A stretch of 64,000 bases of DNA, taken from Bordetella sp. BOR01. GTDB lineage: Bacteria > Pseudomonadota > Gammaproteobacteria > Burkholderiales > Burkholderiaceae_B. Position 1 is the first letter of the stretch; each line of letters starts with the position of its first letter. Shown here piece by piece: positions 57,371 through 64,000 of this stretch. The DNA is taken from the NCBI RefSeq assembly GCF_019218885.1, contig NZ_JAHUWT010000002.1:992001-1056000 (forward strand), read 5' to 3'. Both the position numbers and the translations under genes were made by a program. Below the pieces are notes generated by a model. It did not search any database. It saw only the letters and a program-made list of their open reading frames with translations, and was not told the DNA's origin.

Positions 57371-58549
57371 TCAGCCGGCGATCAGCCGCAGCAAGGTGAT
57401 TTCCGACGGCGCGCCCAGGCGCTTGGGCGGCCCCCAATAGCCAGTGCCCCGGCTGGTGTAGACCCACATGTCCTCGAAGCGGCGCAGGCCGGCGGTGAAT
57501 GGCTGCTGAAAGCGCACGAAAAGATTCCAGGGCAGGAACTGGCCGCCGTGCGTATGGCCCGACAACTGCAGCCTGTAGCCGGCCGCGGCGGCCGCGCCAG
57601 CGCTGCGAGGCTGGTGCGCCAGCAGCAGGCTGATGGCGCCGGCCGGTGCACCGGCCAGCGCAGCCGCGGGGTTGCTGGCTTGCGCGGGGTCGAACGCGCC
57701 CGCACTGTAGTCGGTGACTCCGGCTACCACCAGCGGCGTGCCGTCGTGGCGCAGCACGACGTGCTCGTTCATCAATACGTGCAGGCCCATACGGCGAAAC
57801 TCTGCCACCCAGTGGTCGGCGCCGGAATAGTATTCATGGTTGCCCGTGACCAGGTACGCGCCGTGGCGCGCGGCCAGTTCGCCCAGTGGCTGGGTGTGCG
57901 GCGCCAGTTGCGCAACGGGGCCGTCGACCACGTCTCCGGTGATGGCGATCAGGTCGGGCCGCAGGGCATTGACGGCCTGGACGATATGCTGCACATAGCC
58001 CCGCTTGATGGTGGGCCCCACATGGATATCGCTGATCTGGGCGATGGTGAATCCGTGCAGCGCGGGCGGCAGGCCGGCAATGGGCACATCGACACGCACT
58101 ACGCGCGCCAGGCGCCTGGCGTTGAAGGCGCCCAGCAAGGTGGCGCCCAAGGCCAGCACCAGCACCGCGAGCGCGCTGTCGGCCTTGAGCGCGGGCAAGG
58201 GCAGCTTGGCAGAGGCCAGCGTGCCCGCCGTCAGCACGGCGGCCAGCACCACATCGCGCAGCAGGGTGAGCACGAAGATGGACGAAAACAGGCCCATGAC
58301 CACCAGTCCGATACCGGCAACCCAGTCGGCCCAGGGACGCGCGGCAAAGGGGCGGATCACCAGCGACACGGGCATCAGGATGCCGGACAGCACCAGGGCC
58401 ATCACGCCAACCCATTGCTGGCTGCCGGGCAAGGCCAGGTCGGGGATCAGGCGCAGGCCGACATAGACATGGGCGGCCGCGACAACGGCCATCAGGCGCA
58501 GGACAAACGAGAATCTGGACATCGGCGGGGCTTGCGCCGTTGCACGCAT
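57371..58549 (-). CDS. Membrane-anchored metallophosphoesterase (YkuE/YaeI-like)
   Basis: About 392 residues from the ATG at 58549; an ATG at 58522 is also possible and no clear ribosome-binding site decides. Four to five hydrophobic helices fill the first ~150 residues. A calcineurin-like domain then shows the full metal-binding set: SDIHVG, GDVVDG, GNHEYY, a lone histidine (LAHQPR) and GHTHGG. The catalytic domain probably faces the periplasm or membrane surface. Relatives such as YaeI hydrolyse lipid-linked UDP sugars or other phosphodiesters. It is 87 bp from the ThDP enzyme gene and may be a separate housekeeping gene. Confidence 0.88.
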   Translation of the reverse strand: MRATAQAPPMSRFSFVLRLMAVVAAAHVYVGLRLIPDLALPGSQQWVGVMALVLSGILMPVSLVIRPFAARPWADWVAGIGLVVMGLFSSIFVLTLLRDVVLAAVLTAGTLASAKLPLPALKADSALAVLVLALGATLLGAFNARRLARVVRVDVPIAGLPPALHGFTIAQISDIHVGPTIKRGYVQHIVQAVNALRPDLIAITGDVVDGPVAQLAPHTQPLGELAARHGAYLVTGNHEYYSGADHWVAEFRRMGLHVLMNEHVVLRHDGTPLVVAGVTDYSAGAFDPAQASNPAAALAGAPAGAISLLLAHQPRSAGAAAAAGYRLQLSGHTHGGQFLPWNLFVRFQQPFTAGLRRFEDMWVYTSRGTGYWGPPKRLGAPSEITLLRLIAG

Positions 58550-58648
58550 TGCAAGGGGCAAGGGCGCAAGGGCGGCGGCAGGATTGAAACAGTGTGCAAT
58601 ATTACGCGCTTGCCGCAGGATGCCGCCATGCCGATTGCCGGGCCCGAA

Positions 58649-60238
58649 TCACACGCGCGCTTCGATCAACATCGGCCCCGCCCGTCCGAACGCCGAGCGC
58701 AGCACGTCGGCGAGGGCCCGCGGCGTCTCTACGCGTGCGGCCTCCATGCCCATTCCGCGCGCCATCGACACCCAATCCAGCGCAGGATCGTCGATATCAA
58801 GCATGCGGCGGGCATTGCGGCCGGGGTCGCCCGCGCCCACGCGGCGCAGTTCGCCGCGCAAAATCTCGTAAGAGCGATTGGCCAGTATCACGTTCACGAC
58901 GTCCAGGCCTTCGCGTGCCTGGGTCCACAGGGCTTGCACGGTGTACATGCCGCTGCCGTCGGCTTGCAGGCAGATCACTTTGCGTTCCGGGCAGGCCACC
59001 GCGGCGCCCAGCGCCAGCGGCAGGCCGATACCGATGGCGCCGCCCGTCAGCGGCAAGTAGTCGTGGGCCGGAGCGCCGCGCAGGAGACGTTCCAAGTGTT
59101 GGCCGGCCGTGATGGATTCATCGCACACGATGGCGTTTTCCGGCATCAGGGCGGCCACGGTGGCCATGACCGCCTCGCTGGTCAACCGTCCGGCGGGCAC
59201 CGCGGGCCTGTCCAGCTTCTGGAATTCCGGTTGCGCACGGGCGCCTACCCCCAAGGCCGCAGCCAGGGCCTGCAGGGCCGCGGCGGCGGCACCCGCCGGG
59301 GCCGCCAGTGTATGGACGATACAGTCTTCGGGCGTGGGCCGGCCGGGCCGGCCCGGATAGGCAAAAAAACATACTGGTGCGCGGGCGCCCACCAGGATCA
59401 GCTGCTCGACGCTTTTCAGTGCCGATATCGCGGTGTCCACGCCTTGGGGCAGGCGGGCGAGGGGGACGCGTCCCGCACCCCGCTCGATGCGGCCGGCCTG
59501 CGGGTCGGCCATGATGGCCACGCCGGTAGCCTGGGCGATTCGGCCGGCGGTTACCAGGGCTTCGCCGCATAGCGCGCCGTTGCCCAGCAACAGCAGGGTT
59601 GGCCGGCCCGAACGAATGGCGCGGACGGCGGCGTCAATCGTGGCGCCGGATGGCATGGCCGCACCGGGCACGGGTAGCGGTTCCGACCGTTGCCCAGTTG
59701 TATTCCAGGCGCAATCCGCGGGCAGGACAAGCGTGCTGATGCCATGCTGCGCCTTGGCCTGGGCGATGGCGCAGGCGGTGTCGCGCGCCACGTCATCCGC
59801 GCTCTGGATGGTGCGCACCCAGCGCGACACGGACCTGGCCAGGGATTCGATATCGCTGGCCAGCGGGGCGTCGTACGGCCGGTGGTGGGTGGCATGTTCG
59901 CCGACGATGTTGACCATCATGGTCCTGGCACGCTTGGCATTGTGCAGGTTGGCCAGGCCATTGGCCAGGCCGGGCCCCATGTGCAACAGCGTGGCGGCCG
60001 GCTTGCCCGCCATCCGCGCATAGCCGTCGGCCGCGCCGGTGACGACGCCCTCGAACAAACCCGGCAGGCAGCGCATTTCCGGGCGGCGGTCCAGCGCCGC
60101 CACGAAGTGCATTTCCGATGTTCCCGGGTTGGCAAAGCAGGTATCGACACCGTGGTCGAGCAGGGTGGCGCACAGCGCGTCCGCGCCCGTCATGGCGCCG
60201 GCAATCTCCGGGCGCGGGGCGGCATGGCGGGAGTGCAT
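58649..60238 (-). CDS. Thiamine-diphosphate-dependent decarboxylase/acetolactate-synthase family enzyme
   Basis: 529 residues with the three ThDP-enzyme domains. The N-terminal PYR domain has the activating Glu42 in NPGTSEMHF, close to benzoylformate decarboxylase (NPGSNELPF). The central domain spans about 190-320. The C-terminal PP domain has ADGSGMYTVQALWTQ and NRSYEIL; the usual GDG reads ADG. It should decarboxylate, or carboligate, a 2-oxoacid. The gene follows a PaiB-like gene by 4 bp. An in-frame ATG at 60193 would give a start closer to the family norm. Confidence 0.88.
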   Translation of the reverse strand: MHSRHAAPRPEIAGAMTGADALCATLLDHGVDTCFANPGTSEMHFVAALDRRPEMRCLPGLFEGVVTGAADGYARMAGKPAATLLHMGPGLANGLANLHNAKRARTMMVNIVGEHATHHRPYDAPLASDIESLARSVSRWVRTIQSADDVARDTACAIAQAKAQHGISTLVLPADCAWNTTGQRSEPLPVPGAAMPSGATIDAAVRAIRSGRPTLLLLGNGALCGEALVTAGRIAQATGVAIMADPQAGRIERGAGRVPLARLPQGVDTAISALKSVEQLILVGARAPVCFFAYPGRPGRPTPEDCIVHTLAAPAGAAAAALQALAAALGVGARAQPEFQKLDRPAVPAGRLTSEAVMATVAALMPENAIVCDESITAGQHLERLLRGAPAHDYLPLTGGAIGIGLPLALGAAVACPERKVICLQADGSGMYTVQALWTQAREGLDVVNVILANRSYEILRGELRRVGAGDPGRNARRMLDIDDPALDWVSMARGMGMEAARVETPRALADVLRSAFGRAGPMLIEARV

Positions 60239-60242
60239 GGCA

Positions 60243-60917
60243 TCATTTCTCTAGATGCTGGGTCACATCGGCGCCCAGCGTATCGGCCTGGCCGATCGAC
60301 GCGCGCATATAGGCCGCGATGGCGCGCGCCGCATCGGTGCCGCGCGATTCCAGGCCGTGCACCGTTCCCAGTTTGTCCGCATCCGCGTAGTGCTGATTCA
60401 ATTTGAACTTGTGCTCGACTTTCTCCACGTCCAGGGCAAAGCCCAGAATGTGGGGCAGCAGCCGCGCGCGCCGGGCGGGGTTGTAGTTGGACAATTGCCA
60501 TTGTCGAGGCAGTTCGGCCTCGTTGACGGTAACCAGCTCATCGATGATGGCGCCGGTTTCCTCGGGTGTATCGAGCAGGCGAACCTTGCCCGACACATGC
60601 ACCACGACATAGTTCCAACTGGGCGCGGCCTCGCATTCCGGGCTGAACCATTGGGCCGATATGTAGGCGTTCGGCCCGTTGAAGACGATGGTGGCGCGGG
60701 GATCCCGGGCCAGCGCCTGCCAGTGCGGATTCTGGCGCGCAAAATGGCCGCGCAGGCGCACGATACGCTCGTCCTGTACGTCGACCAGCAAGGGCAGGTG
60801 CGAGAACTGCAATTCTCCGTCCAGCACCGAGGCCAGCAGCCCGAACCGCAATTGCTGGGCCAACCGTGTGCCATCTGCCTGCGGCCATGACGCAAACCGC
60901 TCTGGAATGAACAGCAT
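60243..60917 (-). CDS. PaiB-like FMN-binding protein (negative transcriptional regulator family)
   Basis: 224 residues from the ATG at 60917 (AGGAG upstream), matching the PaiB family. The start MLFIPERFA, then SHLPLLVD near 38, LRGHFARQNPHW near 54 and ISAQWFSPE near 86, are characteristic of its flavin-reductase-like split barrel. PaiB represses protease and sporulation genes in Bacillus, but most homologues probably bind FMN or haem and have no proven regulatory role. It is encoded between hyuB and the ThDP enzyme gene, so a function linked to that pathway is likely. Confidence 0.9.
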   Translation of the reverse strand: MLFIPERFASWPQADGTRLAQQLRFGLLASVLDGELQFSHLPLLVDVQDERIVRLRGHFARQNPHWQALARDPRATIVFNGPNAYISAQWFSPECEAAPSWNYVVVHVSGKVRLLDTPEETGAIIDELVTVNEAELPRQWQLSNYNPARRARLLPHILGFALDVEKVEHKFKLNQHYADADKLGTVHGLESRGTDAARAIAAYMRASIGQADTLGADVTQHLEK

Positions 60918-60931
60918 AAGTACTCCTGGAT

Positions 60932-62617
60932 TCAGTGGGAAGGAAGTCGCGCGGCCGGATAGTGGCGCGCGGCGAAGGCCGGCGTGATCAGCCCATCGCG
61001 GATATCGGCCGCGATCGCTTCGGCGCCGCGCTCGGCCGGGTCGCCCCAGCCGGCCCCACCGCCGACCGTCAGTTCGACGATGTCGCCTTTCTGCAGGGTC
61101 ATGACGCCCGGGTTGGGCAGGTTCAGGGCTTGTCCGCCGCGTCGCACCACCAGCGATGCGCAGGCGGCGTCTTTCCCGCCGGCCTTGCCGCGCGGCGGGT
61201 AGCGGAAATGCTCGGAATAGAAACTCAGCTCGATCCCTTCTTCCAGCACCTCGATGGCGCGGGAAAAGCCCAGGCCGCCGCGGAACCGTCCGGCGCCGGC
61301 GGAATCCGGCACCAGCCGGTAATGCAGCATGCGCAATTGATCGTGGATCTGCTCGATGGCCTCGACGGGCGTGTTGCGGCTGGAGCTGAGCAGGCCGGCA
61401 AGCGCGTGCGCACCATCGTAGTCGGGTGCTGCGCCATACCCGCCGCCCAGTACATCGGCGTAGATGCGCACGCCGCCGCCGGAGCGCCGCTGCACCAGGT
61501 ACAGCCCTGTCGTGGAATTGAATCCTTGGGCCGGTACTTTGGGTGGTATGGCCTGCGCCAGCGCATCGTGCACGGCATCCAGCACGCGGTACGACGCCAG
61601 AATGCGCGCACGCACCGGACGGCCGGGCTCGGGATTCAGTATGGAGCCCTGTGGCAGCAGGATGGTCAGGGCACGGTTGCAGCCATCGTTGGCCGGGATG
61701 TCCTTGTCCGCCAGCACGCTGCGCACCGCGGAAATCGCCGAAGCCAGCGACGACGCCTCGGAACTGTTGAACATGCTTCGGACCTGGGGCGCCGTGCCGG
61801 TGAAGTCGAGGGTCATGCCTCCTTGCGCCACACTGACCTTCACCCGCACATACAGTGGCTCATCGCCGTGCACATCATTGTCGATGCATGCCTGTCCCGT
61901 CCATGTGCCATCCGGGATTTCGGCAATGGCGGCGCGCATGCGGCGTTCGGCATACGCCAGCGTTTCGGCCATTGCCTCGCGCAGTACGGAAGCTCCTACG
62001 CGCGCGGCCAGGTCCTGGACGCGTTCGATGCCGGTCCGGTTGGCCGCCAATTGCGCGTAGAAATCGCCACGCCCCAGTTCCGCTGTGCGCACATTCGAGA
62101 ACAGCAGGCGCTCTACGGGGCCGCCACGTAGATCGCGCTCGACTTCCAGCAGCAAAGGGGGAATGACCACGCCTTCCTGGATGAGTTCGTTGGCGTCGAT
62201 ATGGATACCCGCGCCCCGGCCGCCGCCGATGTCCAGATGGTGCGCCGTATTGCCGGCCCAGCCTATCATTTCGCCGTCATGAAAGATGGGCTGGAACACG
62301 ATGATGTCGTTCAGGTGCTGGCCGCCCGCATAGGGATCGTTGAGCAGGATGGCGTGCTGCGGGCCGACGGTAGACAGGTCGAGATTCAATTGCGCGACGG
62401 ATTTCTTGAACGCCAGGCTCAGTCCGCCATTGTGGATGGGGATCATTTCGGCCTGGGCGACCACGTTTCCGTCGGCGTCCAGCAGCGCGCAAGCGCAATC
62501 GCGCGCTTCGCGCACGATCGTGGAAAACGCCGACCGCACCAGCGTGGCGCCCATCTCGTCGGCGATGGCGTGCATGGCGTTGGCAAGAATGGCCAGCGTC
62601 GTCGGGTCCGTGGTCAT
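60932..62617 (-). CDS. hyuB: Hydantoinase/oxoprolinase family subunit B
   Basis: 561 residues, the usual HyuB size. DPTTLAILANAMHAIADEMG at the start, RDCACALLDADGNVV near 37 and PIHNGGLSLAFKK near 56 are signatures, as is the C-terminal GGAGWGDP. HyuB forms an ATP-dependent hydantoinase/N-methylhydantoinase or acetone-carboxylase-like complex with HyuA. Its start overlaps the hyuA stop by 4 bp. It opens five-membered lactam or hydantoin rings, which duplicates in a different protein family the activity expected for PxpABC earlier in the window. Confidence 0.92.
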   Translation of the reverse strand: MTTDPTTLAILANAMHAIADEMGATLVRSAFSTIVREARDCACALLDADGNVVAQAEMIPIHNGGLSLAFKKSVAQLNLDLSTVGPQHAILLNDPYAGGQHLNDIIVFQPIFHDGEMIGWAGNTAHHLDIGGGRGAGIHIDANELIQEGVVIPPLLLEVERDLRGGPVERLLFSNVRTAELGRGDFYAQLAANRTGIERVQDLAARVGASVLREAMAETLAYAERRMRAAIAEIPDGTWTGQACIDNDVHGDEPLYVRVKVSVAQGGMTLDFTGTAPQVRSMFNSSEASSLASAISAVRSVLADKDIPANDGCNRALTILLPQGSILNPEPGRPVRARILASYRVLDAVHDALAQAIPPKVPAQGFNSTTGLYLVQRRSGGGVRIYADVLGGGYGAAPDYDGAHALAGLLSSSRNTPVEAIEQIHDQLRMLHYRLVPDSAGAGRFRGGLGFSRAIEVLEEGIELSFYSEHFRYPPRGKAGGKDAACASLVVRRGGQALNLPNPGVMTLQKGDIVELTVGGGAGWGDPAERGAEAIAADIRDGLITPAFAARHYPAARLPSH

Positions 62618-64000
62618 GCTTTCTTCTCCAGTAGCAGGTCGCCGGTCGGCAGGCAGGTGCAGTGCCAGCCGTCGGGCACAAAGACGGTAGAGGTTGCCTC
62701 TTCCAGGACGGCCGGGCCTGCGATCGATTCGGCCGGCCGAAGGTCGGTGCGAGGCAGGAACGTGACACCCAGCCGGCGGCCGTCGAGCATGACGGCCTGG
62801 ATCTCGGGCTTGGCGCCGGACGAAGCGGCCAAAGGCGTCTTCAGCTCGGTGCGGTTGCGCTGGACGACCCGCCCGCGCATGTTCACGACCTGCACCGCAA
62901 GCGCTTGCCGCGCGTAGCCATACTGCTGGCGGTGCAACTGTTCAAATGCTTCCCGCAAGCCCTGCGCGGTGCAGTCCGTGCCCTGGCGCCACACCGTCAA
63001 TTCGAAACCCTGCCCGGCGTAGCGCAGATCCAGGCCCATCTCGATCTCATAACTGCCCGCGGGAATTTCCAACGCCGCGGCGTGTTCTTCGCATATCTGC
63101 TGCATTTGCTGCCGTGCCTTGGTGTCGAACGACGCGTCGGTCAGGGGTTCTACCCTGGCCTTGACGACATCGACGATCAAGTCGGCCACCAGCAGGCCGA
63201 ATGCGCTGCCGATGCCGGGCGCCCATGGCACGAGCACCCGACGCATGCCGACCTGGTCGGCCACCATGGCGCCGTGCACCGGCCCGCCGCCGCCATACGC
63301 CACCAGCGTGAAGTCGCGCGGATCGATGCCACGCGCGGTGGACACCAGGCGCACCGCGGCCGCCATATTGCTGTTGACCATGCGCAGCACGGCATCGGCC
63401 GCACCGTGCACATCATCCGGCAGGTTCAGCGACTGCAGCGCCTGGCGCGCCAGGTCGGTGCGCAGCGCCATCCGCCCGCCGAAGAATCGTTGCGGACGCA
63501 GGATGCCGGCGATCACCTGCGCGTCGGTGACGGTAGGCAGCATGCCGCCACGGTCGTAGCAAGCCGGCCCCGGCACGGCGCCCGCACTGGCGGGGCCGAC
63601 ATTCAGGAAGCCGCCCTGGTCGACCGAGGCAATGCTGCCGCCGCCCGCGCCGACCGTGGCCATATCCACCGCGGTGGTGCGAATCGGCAGGTCATCGACG
63701 AAGAGTTCGGGAACGATCCGTGCCTGCAGTCCCGGGGCCACCGCCACGTCTGTGCTGGTGCCTCCCATGTCCAGCGTAATGATGTCGCGCAGATCATTGC
63801 GCTGGGCGTACCAGATCGCCGCGCGCACGCCTGCGGCAGGCCCCGACAGCAGCATGCGCACCGCATTGGCGGCTGCCGCCGACGCCGGCATGATGCCGCC
63901 GTTCGATTGCATGAGGCGCAACGCGCCGCGATAGCCGTCGTCGCGCAGGCCAGCTTCCAGCTTGTCGACGTAGCCCTTGACGACCGGGCCGACGTAGGCG
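62614..64000 (-). CDS. hyuA: Hydantoinase/oxoprolinase family subunit A, 5' end outside window
   Basis: The C-terminal ~460 residues are present; the frame stays open to the window edge. AYVGPVVKGYVDKLEAGLR and then LMQSNGGIMPA match the family. ITLDMGGTSTDVAVAPG and GAGGGSIASVD are the ATP-binding (acetate/sugar-kinase fold) motifs. The subunit phosphorylates the ring amide oxygen so that hydrolysis can proceed with HyuB. The missing part is about the first 200-230 residues. It is the most upstream visible gene of a - strand operon that continues into hyuB, the PaiB-like gene and the ThDP enzyme gene. Confidence 0.92.
   Translation of the reverse strand, partial: AYVGPVVKGYVDKLEAGLRDDGYRGALRLMQSNGGIMPASAAAANAVRMLLSGPAAGVRAAIWYAQRNDLRDIITLDMGGTSTDVAVAPGLQARIVPELFVDDLPIRTTAVDMATVGAGGGSIASVDQGGFLNVGPASAGAVPGPACYDRGGMLPTVTDAQVIAGILRPQRFFGGRMALRTDLARQALQSLNLPDDVHGAADAVLRMVNSNMAAAVRLVSTARGIDPRDFTLVAYGGGGPVHGAMVADQVGMRRVLVPWAPGIGSAFGLLVADLIVDVVKARVEPLTDASFDTKARQQMQQICEEHAAALEIPAGSYEIEMGLDLRYAGQGFELTVWRQGTDCTAQGLREAFEQLHRQQYGYARQALAVQVVNMRGRVVQRNRTELKTPLAASSGAKPEIQAVMLDGRRLGVTFLPRTDLRPAESIAGPAVLEEATSTVFVPDGWHCTCLPTGDLLLEKKA

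Noticed and set aside
57548-59572. 674-codon + strand open frame opposite the metallophosphoesterase and ThDP enzyme genes
   Set aside because: It spans two convincing - strand genes, is rich in Gly/Gln/Arg/His and has no recognisable domain.
1-64000. Genomic island or prophage border
   Set aside because: No integrase, transposase, tRNA end or direct-repeat attachment site was found; the many operons alone do not prove transfer.

Overview
The window is high-GC bacterial DNA with tightly packed operons, many ATGA stop/start overlaps, nine Bug/TctC-type periplasmic solute-binding proteins and five LysR regulators. That profile fits a beta-proteobacterium of the Burkholderiales, most like Alcaligenaceae (Bordetella/Achromobacter). 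No rRNA, tRNA, CRISPR array, phage gene or transposase was recognised. Almost everything is accessory catabolism: uptake, oxidation and hydrolysis of organic acids, with local regulators.

Region 1 (1-18.2 kb, + strand). The 3' end of an acyl-CoA synthetase leads into a coupled beta-oxidation-like operon: enoyl-CoA hydratase, SDR, acyl-CoA dehydrogenase, 3-hydroxyacyl-CoA dehydrogenase, a degenerate second 3HCDH, an alpha-methylacyl-CoA racemase-like CaiB protein and a quinone oxidoreductase. It ends at a strong terminator (6608-6634). A second operon (6896-14752) encodes an SDR, two Bug proteins, a flavoprotein with a membrane tail, a maleate-isomerase/arylmalonate-decarboxylase (AMDase) family protein, a PRISE-type enone reductase and two paralogous small alpha/beta-barrel proteins that flank it. 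A LysR gene, a second flavoprotein and an AMDase-like gene follow. A related 37-bp element lies upstream of the second operon and upstream of the second flavoprotein, so the LysR product probably controls both. Together these look like an undescribed pathway for a branched or cyclic (terpenoid- or steroid-like, or substituted dicarboxylic) acid.

Region 2 (18.3-28.4 kb). A crotonase without catalytic glutamates and a GntR/UTRA repressor are on the - strand. The repressor faces a sulfatase + Bug pair across a near-perfect operator. An aldehyde dehydrogenase (-) is divergent from a GMC oxidoreductase, Bug and MR/MLE-family enzyme (+). The enzymes allow a route sulfate ester -> alcohol -> aldehyde -> acid.

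Region 3 (28.4-37.1 kb). A - strand operon encodes Bug, a TcuA-like tricarballylate dehydrogenase, LeuC- and LeuD-like hydratase subunits, a second Bug and a PrpF-like isomerase. A CysB-like LysR is divergent from it, with another LysR behind. This is a self-contained tricarboxylate oxidation/hydration/isomerisation module.

Region 4 (37.3-45.1 kb). It holds a beta-hydroxyacid dehydrogenase, Bug, DUF1185 protein, Bug and D-2-hydroxyacid dehydrogenase (+), then a flavodoxin-fold oxidoreductase (-) divergent from Bug + class II aldolase (+).

Region 5 (45.1-57.4 kb). A 12-gene - strand run encodes an AMDase-family protein, PxpB2, PxpC2, a DUF1445 protein, a complete DctPQM TRAP transporter, an RraA-like protein, an amidase, PxpB1, PxpC1 and PxpA, with a divergent LysR. 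It looks like a lactam/5-oxoproline uptake and hydrolysis system with a duplicated carboxyltransferase-like pair.

Region 6 (57.4-64 kb, - strand). HyuA (cut by the window edge), HyuB, a PaiB-like flavin-binding protein, a ThDP-dependent decarboxylase and a membrane metallophosphoesterase.

Starts were chosen from ribosome-binding sites, overlaps and family lengths. No intergenic stretch exceeds about 350 bp, and the largest are described below.
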